The notes under the pieces were generated by a model that worked only from the letters and a program-made list of their open reading frames with translations, had not been told where the DNA came from and did no database searches. This document shows positions 54,597 through 63,576 of a DNA stretch of 64,000 nt, piece by piece. The position numbers and the translations under genes are program-made. How positions within the stretch are numbered: position 1 is the stretch's first letter; every line of letters starts with the position of its first letter. The DNA lies in contig NZ_CABVPR010000027.1 of the NCBI RefSeq assembly GCF_902499135.1, forward strand, positions 16,560 to 80,559. The letters are read 5' to 3'. The stretch is from Burkholderia dolosa (lineage in GTDB: Bacteria; Pseudomonadota; Gammaproteobacteria; Burkholderiales; Burkholderiaceae).

Positions 54597-56087
54597 ATGA
54601 ACAAGTTGACTTTGGCTGACTGGCAGGACAAGGCGGCGTCGCTCGCGATCGAAGGACGCGCATTCATCGACGGTGCATTGCGCGATGCGCACGGCGCGAA
54701 GACGTTCGATTGCGTGAGCCCGATCGACGGCCGCGTGCTCGCGAAGGTCGCCGACTGCGGCGAGCCCGATGTAAACGCGGCCGTCGCCGCGGCGCGCCGC
54801 GCGTTCGACGCCGGCGTATGGGCCGGGCTGAATCCGCGTGCGCGCAAGGCCGTGCTGCTGCGCTGGGCGGCGCTGATGCGCGAGCATCTCGACGAGCTCG
54901 CGCTGCTCGAGACGCTCGATGCGGGCAAGCCGATCGGCGACACGACCACCGTCGACGTGCCGGGCGCCGCGTACTGCGTCGAATGGTTCGCCGAAGCGAT
55001 CGACAAGGTCGGCGGCGAAGTCGCGCCGGTCGATCATCATCTGGTCGGTCTCGTCACGCGCGAGCCGGTCGGCGTGGTCGCGGCCGTCGTGCCGTGGAAC
55101 TTCCCGATCCTGATGGCCGCGTGGAAGTTCGGCCCCGCGCTCGCGGCCGGCAACAGCGTCGTGCTGAAACCGTCCGAGAAGTCGCCGCTCACTGCGATTC
55201 GTGTCGCGCAGCTCGCGCGCGATGCCGGCATCCCGGCCGGCGTGTTCAACGTCGTGCCGGGCGCGGGCGAACCGGGCAAGCTGCTCGCGCTGCACCGCGA
55301 CGTCGACTGCATCGCGTTCACCGGCTCGACGGCGGTCGGCAAGCTGATCATGCAGTACGCCGCGCAGTCGAACCTGAAGCGCGTGTGGCTCGAACTCGGC
55401 GGGAAGTCGCCGAACATCGTGCTGCCCGACTGCCCGGATCTCGACCGCGCCGCGCAGGCGGCCGCCGGCGCGATCTTCTACAACATGGGCGAAATGTGCA
55501 CGGCCGGCTCGCGCCTGCTCGTGCATCGCGACATCAAGGATGCGTTCGTCGAGAAGCTCGTTGCGGCCGCGCGCGCGTACGTGCCCGGCAATCCGCTCGA
55601 TCCGTCGGTGTCGATGGGCGCGATCGTCGACGGCGTTCAGCTGGAACGCGTGCTCGCCTACATCGACGCGGGCCGCCGCGAAGGCACGCTGCTCACCGGC
55701 GGCGCGCGCGTGAAAGAGGAAACGGGCGGCTTCTACGTCGAGCCGACGGTGTTCGAGGTGAAGCCCGATGCGAAGATCGCGCGCGAGGAGATCTTCGGGC
55801 CCGTGCTGTCGGTGATCGTGTTCGACGACGTCGACGAAGCGGTGCGAATCGCGAACGACAGCGACTACGGCCTCGCCGCAGCCGTGTGGACGTCGAACCT
55901 GACGACCGCGCACGACGTATCGCGCCGCCTGCGCGCAGGAACGGTGTGGGTGAACTGCTACGACGAGGGCGGCGACATGAACTTCCCGTTCGGCGGCTAC
56001 AAGCAGTCGGGCAACGGCCGCGACAAGTCGCTGCACGCGCTCGAGAAGTACACGGAGCTGAAGTCGACGCTCGTGCGGCTGCGCTGA
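54597..56087 (+). CDS. puuC: Gamma-glutamyl-gamma-aminobutyraldehyde dehydrogenase PuuC
   Basis: NAD(P)-dependent aldehyde dehydrogenase, 496 aa, oxidising the aldehyde made by PuuB (and 4-aminobutanal from SpuC). It shows VVPWNFPILMAAWKFGPALA, GSTAVGKLIMQYAAQ, catalytic Glu in WLELGGKSPNIV, catalytic Cys in NMGEMCTAGSRL, and EEIFGPVLSVIVFDD. It lies on the plus strand after puuR and probably shares its promoter, while the rest of the pathway is transcribed the other way. Confidence 0.92.
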   Translation: MNKLTLADWQDKAASLAIEGRAFIDGALRDAHGAKTFDCVSPIDGRVLAKVADCGEPDVNAAVAAARRAFDAGVWAGLNPRARKAVLLRWAALMREHLDELALLETLDAGKPIGDTTTVDVPGAAYCVEWFAEAIDKVGGEVAPVDHHLVGLVTREPVGVVAAVVPWNFPILMAAWKFGPALAAGNSVVLKPSEKSPLTAIRVAQLARDAGIPAGVFNVVPGAGEPGKLLALHRDVDCIAFTGSTAVGKLIMQYAAQSNLKRVWLELGGKSPNIVLPDCPDLDRAAQAAAGAIFYNMGEMCTAGSRLLVHRDIKDAFVEKLVAAARAYVPGNPLDPSVSMGAIVDGVQLERVLAYIDAGRREGTLLTGGARVKEETGGFYVEPTVFEVKPDAKIAREEIFGPVLSVIVFDDVDEAVRIANDSDYGLAAAVWTSNLTTAHDVSRRLRAGTVWVNCYDEGGDMNFPFGGYKQSGNGRDKSLHALEKYTELKSTLVRLR

Positions 56088-56097
56088 TCCCGCATTC

Positions 56098-56125
56098 GGG
56101 CGCATCGCCGGCCGGCGATGCGCCC
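56098..56125. terminator. Perfect 28-bp palindrome between puuC and copZ
   Basis: GGGCGCATCGCCGG followed directly by its reverse complement, 10 bp after the puuC stop and 19 bp before the end of the convergent copper-chaperone gene. It probably serves as a bidirectional terminator; no T-run is present. Confidence 0.6.
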
Positions 56126-56143
56126 GCTGCCGCGTGACGTGCG

Positions 56144-56344
56144 TTATGCGGCGCGCAACGCGGGATGGAAGCCCGCCGCTTCGATGATCGCCTGCACGCG
56201 CTCGGCACCCTGCGCCGATTCGACCTTGACGATCTTCGCGGCGACGTCGATGTCGATCCTGGCGCCCGGATCGGCGGCCGTTACCGCGCGCGTGATCGCG
56301 TTGGCGCAGCCGCCGCAGGTCATGTCCTGCACTTCGAATTCCAT
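56144..56344 (-). CDS. copZ: CopZ-like heavy-metal chaperone
   Basis: Single HMA-domain protein of 66 aa. The metal-binding loop is M8-T-C10-G-G-C13, typical of Cu(I) chaperones and of P-type ATPase N-terminal domains. Length and the ferredoxin-like beta-alpha-beta-beta-alpha-beta pattern fit a free-standing CopZ. AGGAGA precedes the ATG. A CueR-type promoter upstream (56381-56411) strengthens the copper assignment; the partner copper ATPase is not in the window. Confidence 0.9.
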   Translation of the reverse strand: MEFEVQDMTCGGCANAITRAVTAADPGARIDIDVAAKIVKVESAQGAERVQAIIEAAGFHPALRAA

Positions 56345-56685
56345 CGTTGTTCTCCTGGTTGACGATTGACGAACGCATTCAGCATGAAGCTTGCCACGGT
56401 AGGAAGGTCAAGCGCATGCATGGATGCGTGCAGCATATCGCGCGCAGTCGGCCGTTCGTAAGCCGGTCGTCCGACGAATGCGTACCGCGCACGCGCACGT
56501 CCGTCGGTGTTTGGCCGAATTGACCGCGTGCTTCGGACGTCGCGAATCGACGCAAGCCTTGATGCGCCGCGCGTCGCGAAACGGTATGGAGCACGATCCC
56601 CATTGAGTGGGCATGGACATTCGATGCGCGGAATGCGAATCGCTCTTAGTATCGGTTCCCCTCACGTTCCTCTTCGATCTTCACC
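56345..56685. other. Intergenic region copZ/cupredoxin gene
   Basis: This 341-bp divergent region contains the CueR-type promoter of copZ near its left end. I see no clear promoter or Fur box for the iron-transport pair on the right side. Confidence 0.5.
56381..56411 (-). promoter_or_regulatory. copZ: CueR-type promoter/operator for copZ
   Basis: On the minus strand TTGACC, exactly 19 bp, CATGCT. The spacer holds the dyad ACCTTCC-N7-GCAAGCT (56388-56408). The 19-bp spacing and the ACCTTCC half-site match the E. coli copA operator pattern for MerR-family copper regulators as I recall it. No cueR gene is in the window, so the regulator acts from elsewhere. Confidence 0.72.
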
Positions 56686-57015
56686 ATGAATCGTTTCGCT
56701 TTCGGTTTCGCACTGGCGCTGCTCGGCGCATCGGCCACCGCATTCGCCGCCGACGACGTCGTCAATCTCACGCTCAAGGATCACAAGTTTTCTCCGGACG
56801 GCGTGACGATCCCGGCCGGCAAGAAGGTGAAGTTCGTCGTGAAGAACCTCGATGCGACGCCGGCCGAATTCGAAAGCGACGACTTCAAGGCGGAGAAGGT
56901 CGTGCCGGCCGGCAAGTCGGTCGAGATCCTCGTCGGGCCGCTGAAGGCCGGCACCTACGAATTCCACGACGAGTATCACGAGGCGCAGTCGAAGACGCGT
57001 CTGACCGTCAAGTAA
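56686..57015 (+). CDS. Cupredoxin-domain periplasmic protein (FtrB/EfeO-N type)
   Basis: Exported protein of 109 aa: signal peptide (1-21, AFA-AD) and a small cupredoxin-1 domain (VNLTLKDHKFSPDGVTIPAG, then PAGKSVEILVGPLKAGTYEF and HDEYH near the end). Such proteins accompany FTR1 iron permeases and are thought to handle ferrous-iron oxidation or transfer. The FTR1 gene starts 13 bp downstream. The usual additional partners (P19-type protein, ferredoxin-type protein) are absent here. Confidence 0.82.
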   Translation: MNRFAFGFALALLGASATAFAADDVVNLTLKDHKFSPDGVTIPAGKKVKFVVKNLDATPAEFESDDFKAEKVVPAGKSVEILVGPLKAGTYEFHDEYHEAQSKTRLTVK

Positions 57016-57028
57016 AACGGATACCGCG

Positions 57029-57865
57029 ATGCTGTCCACCGCCCTGATCGTCTTTCGTGAAGTGCTCGAGGCCGCGCTCGTCGTGTCGATCGTGATGGCC
57101 GCGACGAAGGGCGTGCCGCGGCGCGGCCGGTGGGTGGGCGGCGGGCTCGTCGGCGGCGTGATCGGCGCGGGGCTGATCGCCGCGTTCGCCGACGTGATTT
57201 CGCAGTGGGCGTCCGGCATGGGGCAGGAAGTGTTCAACGCCGGCGTGATGTTCGTCGCGACGCTGATGCTCGCGTGGCACAGCATCTGGATGAGCAGGCA
57301 CGGCCGCGAGATGGCGCTGCACATGAGCGCGGTCGGCCGCGCGGTGGCCGCCGGCAGCAAGCCGCTGACCGGGCTCGCGGTCGTGGTCGGCGTCGCGGTG
57401 CTGCGCGAAGGCTCCGAAGCCGTGCTGTTCCTGTACGGGATCGCGGCCGGCGATCCGGGCCAGACGCCGCAGATGATCGCCGGCGGGCTGCTCGGCGTGC
57501 TCGGCGGAGCGGGGCTCGGCTACGCGATGTATGCCGGCTTGCTGCAGATTCCGCTGAAGCGGCTGTTCTCGGTGACGAACTGGCTGATCGTGCTGCTCGC
57601 GGCCGGGATGGCGAGCCAGTGTGTCGGCTTCCTGCTCGCGGCGGGGCTCGTGCCGTCGTGGGGCGATGCGGTGTGGGATACGTCGTGGCTGCTCAAGGAG
57701 TCGACGATCGTCGGCAAGGCGCTGCATACGCTCGTCGGCTATACCGCGCGACCGGCGGGAATCCAGATCGCCGCGTATCTGACGACGCTCGCGACGATCG
57801 TCGGGTTGTCGCGGCTCGTCGGCCGCCCGCACGCGGCGATGCGGCCGCCGCACACGGCAGCGTGA
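57029..57865 (+). CDS. FTR1-family high-affinity iron permease
   Basis: Inner-membrane iron permease of 278 aa, seven or so helices. It carries both FTR1 signatures: R10-E-V-L-E14 in helix 1 and R126-E-G-S-E130 in the middle, whose glutamates conduct Fe(III). It forms an operon with the upstream cupredoxin gene. Length matches bacterial EfeU/FtrC proteins. Confidence 0.9.
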   Translation: MLSTALIVFREVLEAALVVSIVMAATKGVPRRGRWVGGGLVGGVIGAGLIAAFADVISQWASGMGQEVFNAGVMFVATLMLAWHSIWMSRHGREMALHMSAVGRAVAAGSKPLTGLAVVVGVAVLREGSEAVLFLYGIAAGDPGQTPQMIAGGLLGVLGGAGLGYAMYAGLLQIPLKRLFSVTNWLIVLLAAGMASQCVGFLLAAGLVPSWGDAVWDTSWLLKESTIVGKALHTLVGYTARPAGIQIAAYLTTLATIVGLSRLVGRPHAAMRPPHTAA

Positions 57866-57992
57866 GCTTTCCCGGCTCGAACGAACGAAGGGGCGTCATG
57901 GACGCCCCTTCTTCGTTTGCGCTATGCGATCGAAGCCGTGCACGACACCGCGGCCGGCCGCTTCGTTGCGGCGATGCGTGCGCGGCGGCCGC

Positions 57993-58211
57993 TCAACGGT
58001 GATTGTCGATCCACGCACGGGCCCATTCGAGCCCCGCTTCGCGCGCTTCGTCCTCGGTGTCGAACACGCCGAGCACGCCCGACGCTTCGACGAGCCGGTT
58101 GTTCTGCGTGATCGTGCCGCTTGCCGCGTAGCGCTCGGGCTGCAGGATCTCGTCCTGCTGCAGGATCGAATGGCCCCAGATCTGATAGCCGTGATAGGTT
58201 TCCGCTTCCAT
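57993..58211 (-). CDS. Small conserved-looking hypothetical protein
   Basis: A protein of 72 aa (MEAETYHGYQIWGHSILQQD start) rich in aromatic and acidic residues with a DTEDEAREAGLEWARAWID C-terminal helix. It is soluble and has no cysteine. Its ATG overlaps the upstream stop codon by one base (TAATG), so it is translated together with the exported protein at 58211-58663. I do not recognise the family with certainty. Confidence 0.7.
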   Translation of the reverse strand: MEAETYHGYQIWGHSILQQDEILQPERYAASGTITQNNRLVEASGVLGVFDTEDEAREAGLEWARAWIDNHR

Positions 58212-58663
58212 TATCGCGTTACCTCCGCGGAGCGGCTGCGCGTGCCGACGCGCAGCACGTTGCCGTCCGGCGTGTATTGCCGCGGAATGTCGGAGAAGTC
58301 CTGCGCACGCGGCGCGTCCGGTGCGGCCGGCTGCATCACCGTGAGGCGGCCCGGCGCCGGCTGCGTGACGGGACGCGGTGCGGCCGGCGTGTCGGCGGCG
58401 GGTGCGGCGGGCGCGCGATGCGGCGCCGCCTTCACCGTCTGCACGACGCGGCGCTTGTGCGGCTTCGCGGCGGTTTTCGGCTGCGCGCTCGCATGCTTGT
58501 CCGCGCCCTTCGCGGCATGCGCGTCGGCGCCTGTACGCGCGGCGGGCGTCCGCGCGGGCTGCCGCGCTTCGGGCGGATTCCACACTTCGACGTAGCGTTC
58601 GGCCGCCCAGCTGCTCGACGCGAACGTCAGCGCCATCAATCCGCATCCCAACAGTTTTCGCAT
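58211..58663 (-). CDS. Exported Ala/Pro/Lys-rich hypothetical protein
   Basis: Predicted periplasmic protein of 150 aa with a signal peptide (1-20, SWA-AE) followed by AERYVEVWNPPEARQP and a long basic Ala/Pro/Lys-rich disordered region (residues 35-115). A short possibly folded end holds SDIPRQYTPDGNVLRVG. The frame stays open upstream through glmS as a shadow. It lies 50 bp downstream of glmS on the same strand and may be co-transcribed with it. Function unknown. Confidence 0.68.
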   Translation of the reverse strand: MRKLLGCGLMALTFASSSWAAERYVEVWNPPEARQPARTPAARTGADAHAAKGADKHASAQPKTAAKPHKRRVVQTVKAAPHRAPAAPAADTPAAPRPVTQPAPGRLTVMQPAAPDAPRAQDFSDIPRQYTPDGNVLRVGTRSRSAEVTR

Positions 58664-58713
58664 GGTTTCTCCGTCTGAGTCGTCGGCGCAGCCGAGCGCC
58701 CGTTGCGCGTGGC

Positions 58714-60531
58714 TTACTCGACCGTCACCGATTTCGCGAGATTGCGCGGCTTGTCGACGTCGGTACCGCGCGCGCATGCGGTGTGATACGCGAGCAGCTG
58801 CAGCGGCACCACATGCAGGATCGGCGACAACTGGCCGTAGTGTTCCGGCATCCGGATCACGTGCAGGCCTTCGTCGTTGACGATCTGCGTATCGGCATCG
58901 GCGAACACGTACAGCTGGCCGCCGCGTGCACGCACTTCCTGCATGTTCGACTTCAGCTTCTCGAGCAGCGTGTCGTTCGGCGCGACCGTGACGACCGGCA
59001 TCGCTTCGGTGACGAGCGCGAGCGGGCCGTGCTTCAGTTCGCCGGCCGGATACGCCTCCGCGTGGATGTACGAGATTTCCTTCAGCTTCAGCGCGCCTTC
59101 GAGCGCGATCGGGTAGTGCAGCCCGCGGCCGAGGAACAGCGCGTTTTCCTTGCGCGCGAACTCCTCCGACCACGCGATGATCTGCGGCTCGAGCGCGAGC
59201 ACGCTGTTCAGCGCGGCCGGCAGATGGCGCAGCTGCTTCACGAACTCCGCTTCCTGCGCGGCGTCGACGTGCCCGCGCAGCTTGCCGAGCGTCGCCGCCA
59301 GCACGAACAGCGCGACGAGCTGCGTCGTGAATGCCTTCGTCGACGCGACGCCGATCTCGGTGCCCGCGTGCGTGAGGAACTGCATGTCGGTCAGGCGCAC
59401 CATCGCGCTCGTCGCGACGTTGCACACCGCGAGCGTGTGCCGGTGGCCGAGCGACTGCGCGTGCTTGAGCGCGGCGAGCGTGTCGGCCGTCTCGCCCGAT
59501 TGCGAGATCACCACCACGAGCTGGCGCGGGTTCGGCACCGAGTCGCGGTAGCGGTATTCGCTCGCGATCTCGACCTGCGTCGGAATCTTCGCGATCGATT
59601 CGAGCCAGTATTTCGCGGTGAGGCCCGAGTAGTAGCTCGTGCCGCACGCGAGGATCAGCAGGCTGTCGATGTCCGCGAACGCGGCGGGTGCGGCGTCGCC
59701 GAACAGCGTCGCGTCGAAGGCTTCGGTTTGCGGCACCGTGTCGCCGATCGCGCGCGGCTGCTCGAAGATTTCCTTCTGCATGAAATGGCGATAGGGCCCA
59801 AGCTCGACCGCGCCGCCGTACGCGCTGACGACGCGCGCTTCGCGCTGCGCGAGCGCGCCGTTGCGATCGACGATCTTCACGCCGTCGAGCGACAGCTCGC
59901 ACACGTCGCCTTCCTCGAGGAACGTGAAGCGGTCGGTGCTGCCGGCAAGCGCGAGCGCGTCGGACGCGAGGAAGTTCTCGCCGTCGCCGTGGCCGACGAC
60001 GAGCGGCGAACCCTGGCGCGCGCCGACGACGGTATGCGGCTGGTCCTTGTGGATCACCGCGATCGCATATGCGCCGTGCAGCTGGCGCACCGCGTCGCGC
60101 ACCGCTTCGAACAGATCGCCGCGATACAGGCTGTGCACGAGGTGCGCGATCACTTCGGTGTCGGTCTGCGACACGAACGTGTAGCCCTTCGCGCGCAGCG
60201 CTTCGCGCAGCGGCTCGAAGTTCTCGATGATCCCGTTGTGCACGAGCGCGAGCGCGTCCGACGAGAAGATCGGGTGCGCGTTGTGCGTGACGGGCGCGCC
60301 GTGCGTCGCCCAGCGCGTGTGCGCGACGCCGGTCGTGCCTTCGAGGTGCGACTCGCGCACCTGCGCGTCGAGATCGGCGACGCGCGCGACGCTGCGCGCG
60401 CGCTTCGGTGCGCCCGGCTCGAGCACGGCGACGCCGCACGAGTCGTAGCCACGGTATTCGAGGCGCCGCAGTCCTTCGATCAGCACCGGAACGATATTAC
60501 GCTGCGCAACTGCGCCGACAATCCCGCACAT
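58714..60531 (-). CDS. glmS: Glutamine-fructose-6-phosphate aminotransferase GlmS
   Basis: Makes glucosamine-6-phosphate from fructose-6-phosphate and glutamine, the first step to UDP-GlcNAc; 605 aa. The nucleophile Cys2 opens [12 protein letters not shown], the glutaminase domain includes [20 protein letters not shown], and two SIS domains follow ([35 protein letters not shown]), ending with the conserved LAKSVTVE tail. It is directly downstream of glmU. I saw no ribozyme-like leader in the 54-bp gap. Confidence 0.96.
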   Translation of the reverse strand: MCGIVGAVAQRNIVPVLIEGLRRLEYRGYDSCGVAVLEPGAPKRARSVARVADLDAQVRESHLEGTTGVAHTRWATHGAPVTHNAHPIFSSDALALVHNGIIENFEPLREALRAKGYTFVSQTDTEVIAHLVHSLYRGDLFEAVRDAVRQLHGAYAIAVIHKDQPHTVVGARQGSPLVVGHGDGENFLASDALALAGSTDRFTFLEEGDVCELSLDGVKIVDRNGALAQREARVVSAYGGAVELGPYRHFMQKEIFEQPRAIGDTVPQTEAFDATLFGDAAPAAFADIDSLLILACGTSYYSGLTAKYWLESIAKIPTQVEIASEYRYRDSVPNPRQLVVVISQSGETADTLAALKHAQSLGHRHTLAVCNVATSAMVRLTDMQFLTHAGTEIGVASTKAFTTQLVALFVLAATLGKLRGHVDAAQEAEFVKQLRHLPAALNSVLALEPQIIAWSEEFARKENALFLGRGLHYPIALEGALKLKEISYIHAEAYPAGELKHGPLALVTEAMPVVTVAPNDTLLEKLKSNMQEVRARGGQLYVFADADTQIVNDEGLHVIRMPEHYGQLSPILHVVPLQLLAYHTACARGTDVDKPRNLAKSVTVE

Positions 60532-60555
60532 GAATGGTCAATCCTGTCAGTCGAC

Positions 60556-60578
60556 GCGGGCGCCGTCACGGCGCCCGC
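60556..60578 (-). promoter_or_regulatory. Intercistronic hairpin between glmU and glmS
   Basis: GCGGGCGCCG, 3-nt loop, CGGCGCCCGC in the 54-bp gap between the glmU stop and the glmS start. No T-run follows. It could be a processing or partial-attenuation site that sets the glmU to glmS ratio. Confidence 0.5.
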
Positions 60579-60585
60579 AAATGGT

Positions 60586-61947
60586 TCAGCTCTTCTTCTT
60601 GACCGGGCGGACATAGCCGCTCTTCACGGTCTGCGTCTTCTCGTTCAGCGCGAGAAGATTGTCGGCGACGTCCTTCCAGATCGTCGTGCCCGCGGCGATC
60701 GTCGCGCCGCGGCCGACGCGCACCGGCGCGACGAGCTGCGTGTCCGAGCCGACGAACACGTCGTCCTCGATCACCGTGCGGAACTTGTTCGCGCCGTCGT
60801 AGTTGCACGTGATCGTGCCGGCGCCGATGTTCACGCGCGCGCCGATGTCGGCGTCGCCGATATACGTCAGGTGATTCGCCTTCGAGCCGTGGCCGATCAC
60901 CGCGTTCTTCACCTCGACGAAGTTGCCGACGTGCGCTTCGTCCGCGAGCTGCGCGCCAGGGCGCAGCCGCGCGTACGGGCCGATCACCGTGTGCGCGCCG
61001 AGCTCGGCGCCGTCGATGTGCGTGAACGCGTCGATGCGCGTGCCCGCGCCGATCGACGCGTTGCGGATCACGCAGTTCGCGCCGATCGTCACGTTGTCGG
61101 CGAGCGTCACGTCGCCTTCGAACACGCAGTTCACGTCGATCGACACGTCGTGCCCGCAGCGCAGCGTGCCGCGCACGTCGATGCGCGCCGGGTCCGCCAG
61201 CGTGACGCCGTCGGCCAGCAGCGCGTCGGCGACGCTGCGCTGATGAACGCGCTCGAGCTCCGCGAGCTGCGCCTTGCTGTTCACGCCGAGCGTTTCCCAC
61301 TCGTCGTCCGGCTGCGTCGTGACGACGTCGAAGCCGGCCTCGATCGCGAGCTCGACGACGTCGGTCAGGTAGTACTCGCCCTGCGCGTTGTCGTTCTTCA
61401 GCGCGCCGAGCCACATCGACAGCTGCGCGGTGGGCGTGACGACGATGCCGGTGTTGATCTCGGCGATCCTCAACTCGTCCGGCGACGCGTCCTTCTGCTC
61501 GACGATGCGCGTGACGAAGCCCGACCCGTCGCGCACGATCCGCCCGTAGCCGGTCGGATCGTCGAGCGTGACGGTCAGAATGCCGTAGCGGCCGTCGCGC
61601 GCGGCATCGGCGAGGCGGCGCAGCGTGGATGCGCGCGTGAGCGGCACGTCGCCGTACAGCACGAGCGTCGGATGCGCGGGATCGAGCAGCGGCAGCGCCT
61701 GACGTACCGCATGGCCGGTGCCGAGCTGCTCGGTCTGCACCGCGAACTGGATGTCCGGCGCCGCGACGGCGGCCTGCACCTGCTCCGCACCGTGACCGAC
61801 GACGACGACGAGCCGCGACGGCTGCAGCGTGCGTGCGGTGGCGATGACGTGGGAGAGAAGCGGCCTGCCGGCCAGAGGATGAAGCACCTTAGGCAGCGCG
61901 GAACGCATGCGCTTGCCGGCGCCTGCCGCCAAAATCACGATATTCAT
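60586..61947 (-). CDS. glmU: Bifunctional GlcNAc-1-P uridyltransferase / GlcN-1-P acetyltransferase GlmU
   Basis: Two-domain enzyme of 453 aa completing UDP-GlcNAc synthesis. The N-terminal pyrophosphorylase has [20 protein letters not shown] (the usual GxGTRM loop reads GAGKRM) and [10 protein letters not shown]. The C-terminal left-handed beta-helix shows hexapeptide repeats and the acetyltransferase segment [18 protein letters not shown]. It sits upstream of glmS, so both UDP-GlcNAc genes are together. Confidence 0.96.
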   Translation of the reverse strand: MNIVILAAGAGKRMRSALPKVLHPLAGRPLLSHVIATARTLQPSRLVVVVGHGAEQVQAAVAAPDIQFAVQTEQLGTGHAVRQALPLLDPAHPTLVLYGDVPLTRASTLRRLADAARDGRYGILTVTLDDPTGYGRIVRDGSGFVTRIVEQKDASPDELRIAEINTGIVVTPTAQLSMWLGALKNDNAQGEYYLTDVVELAIEAGFDVVTTQPDDEWETLGVNSKAQLAELERVHQRSVADALLADGVTLADPARIDVRGTLRCGHDVSIDVNCVFEGDVTLADNVTIGANCVIRNASIGAGTRIDAFTHIDGAELGAHTVIGPYARLRPGAQLADEAHVGNFVEVKNAVIGHGSKANHLTYIGDADIGARVNIGAGTITCNYDGANKFRTVIEDDVFVGSDTQLVAPVRVGRGATIAAGTTIWKDVADNLLALNEKTQTVKSGYVRPVKKKS

Positions 61948-62080
61948 GGCGAGCTTGTCAGAGGAGTTCGAAGCCGGTCATTTTAGCATGCGGCCCCTGC
62001 CGTTCCGGGCCGCCGCGGCGCGCGGCCGGCACCGCACGACGGCGGCCGGCGCCCCGTGCGGCGGGCGTTCCGGCCCTCTG

Positions 62081-63097
62081 TTACAGGTCGTCGAACTGGA
62101 CGATCGAGATCGGCTTGACCGTGCCCGCGCCTGGCGTCGCGGCGCGCGGCATGGCCGGATCGTCGCCGCTCGCGCACGGTTCGTCGTCGAACGCGATGTC
62201 GCCCTGCGGGTCGGCTTCGCCGGTCGCGCGCAGCGACGTGAACGGGAACAGCGCGGTGTCCATCAGGTGCGACGGCACGACGTTCGCGAGCGCGTTGAAC
62301 ATGTTGTCGACGCGGCCCGGGAAGCGCTTGTCCCATTCGCGGATCAGCGCCTTCATTTCCGCACGCTTGAGGTTCGGCTGGCTGCCGCACAGGTTGCACG
62401 GGATGATCGGGAATTCGCGCAGCTCCGCGTATTTCTCGAGATCGGTTTCCTTCACGTACGCGAGCGGGCGGATCACGATGTTCTTGCCGTCGTCCGACTG
62501 CAGCTTCGGCGGCATGCCCTTCAGCTTGCCGCCGTAGAACATGTTCAGCAGCAGCGTCTGCACGATGTCGTCGCGGTGATGGCCGAGCGCGATCTTGGTC
62601 GCGCCGAGCTCGCCGGCGACGCGGTACAGGATCCCGCGGCGCAGCCGCGAGCACAGCGAGCACGTGGTCTTGCCTTCGGGCACGAGCCGCTTGACGATGC
62701 TGTAGGTGTCCTAGTTCTCGATGTGGAACGGCACGCCGATCTGCGTCAGGTATTCGGGCAGCACGTGCTCCGGAAAGCCCGGCTGCTTCTGGTCGAGGTT
62801 CACCGCGACGATGTCGAAGTCGATTGGCGCGCGCTCGCGCAGGCGCAGCAGGATGTCGAGCATCGCATAGCTGTCCTTGCCGCCGGACAGGCACACCATC
62901 ACCTTGTCGCCGTGCTCGATCATGTTGTAGTCGCCGATCGCCTGGCCGACCTGGCGCACGATCCGCTTGAACAGCTTGTTGTTCTCGTACGCTTCCTTCT
63001 GCTCGCGGCGCGTGAGCGCGCGGCGGCCGACTTCGGCGACACTCGCTTCGATCGCGGCGACGTCGGCCGCCGTGTCGTTCGTTTGGGGGGCGTTCAT
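62081..63097 (-). pseudogene. ttcA: tRNA 2-thiocytidine biosynthesis protein TtcA, interrupted by an amber codon
   Basis: TtcA uses a [4Fe-4S] cluster to thiolate cytidine 32 in certain tRNAs. The reading frame is continuous over 339 codons except for TAG at codon 129 (62711-62713). Before it lies the N-terminal part with the PP-loop SGGKDS (71-76) ending VPFHIEN. After it, in the same frame, come [20 protein letters not shown] (CxxC at 146-149) and [16 protein letters not shown]. Homologues have Gln or similar at the stop position, so one C-to-T change (CAG to TAG) explains it. The truncated product would lack the cluster cysteines. A sequencing error or suppression is possible. It overlaps folB by 4 bp. 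Confidence 0.85.
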
Positions 63098-63498
63098 GCT
63101 CGCTCCTCGTCCTTGATGCGAAAGACTTCGACGCCGACGGCGTCGCAGTCCGGATAGGCGTCCGGTTTCTCGGTACAGACGCGCACCGCGCGCACGGCGT
63201 CGTGCGCCAGCAGGCGCTCGGCGATCGCGTCGCACAGCGTTTCCTGCAGGTGGATGTGGCCGCGCGCCACGCATTGCGCGACGCTCTGCTTCATCAGGTC
63301 GTAGTCGACCACTTCGTGCAGCCGGTCGTCGACCGGCGTCGACTGCGCGAGCGGCACGAACAGGTCGACGTTGATGACGACGCGCTGCTCGCCGCGCTTC
63401 TCGTGTTCGAAGGCCCCGATGTTGATGTGCACCTCGTAGTCGCGCAGGTAGAGCCTGCGGCAATCCGCGAGGCGGGGGTGCAGGAGAGCGGAAAACAT
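63094..63498 (-). CDS. folB: Dihydroneopterin aldolase FolB
   Basis: Folate-pathway enzyme cleaving 7,8-dihydroneopterin, 134 aa. It shows [20 protein letters not shown], where the Glu after the IG loop anchors the pterin, plus [20 protein letters not shown] and [14 protein letters not shown]. The ATG at 63498 is used; a TTG five codons upstream is a weaker alternative. It overlaps the ttcA start by 4 bp (ATGA). Confidence 0.92.
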   Translation of the reverse strand: MFSALLHPRLADCRRLYLRDYEVHINIGAFEHEKRGEQRVVINVDLFVPLAQSTPVDDRLHEVVDYDLMKQSVAQCVARGHIHLQETLCDAIAERLLAHDAVRAVRVCTEKPDAYPDCDAVGVEVFRIKDEERA

Positions 63499-63576
63499 GG
63501 TCGTCCCAGTCAAATTGGCGTGCGCGCACGCAAAGCGGCGCGGGCGGCGGCGATCAGGCCGCGCGACCCGCGCGAT

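Noticed and set aside
56600-56685. Fur box upstream of the cupredoxin/FTR1 pair
   Set aside because: Only loose GAAT/CGAATC fragments are present, well short of three GATAAT-type hexamers.
60532-60585. Possible glmS ribozyme upstream of glmS
   Set aside because: The gap is only 54 bp and is taken up by a simple GC hairpin, far too short for the ribozyme, which is a Gram-positive feature.
58378-61986. A 1202-codon open frame on the plus strand opposite glmS and glmU
   Set aside because: This is a shadow of two essential, fully recognisable genes; composition is typical of high-GC antisense frames.
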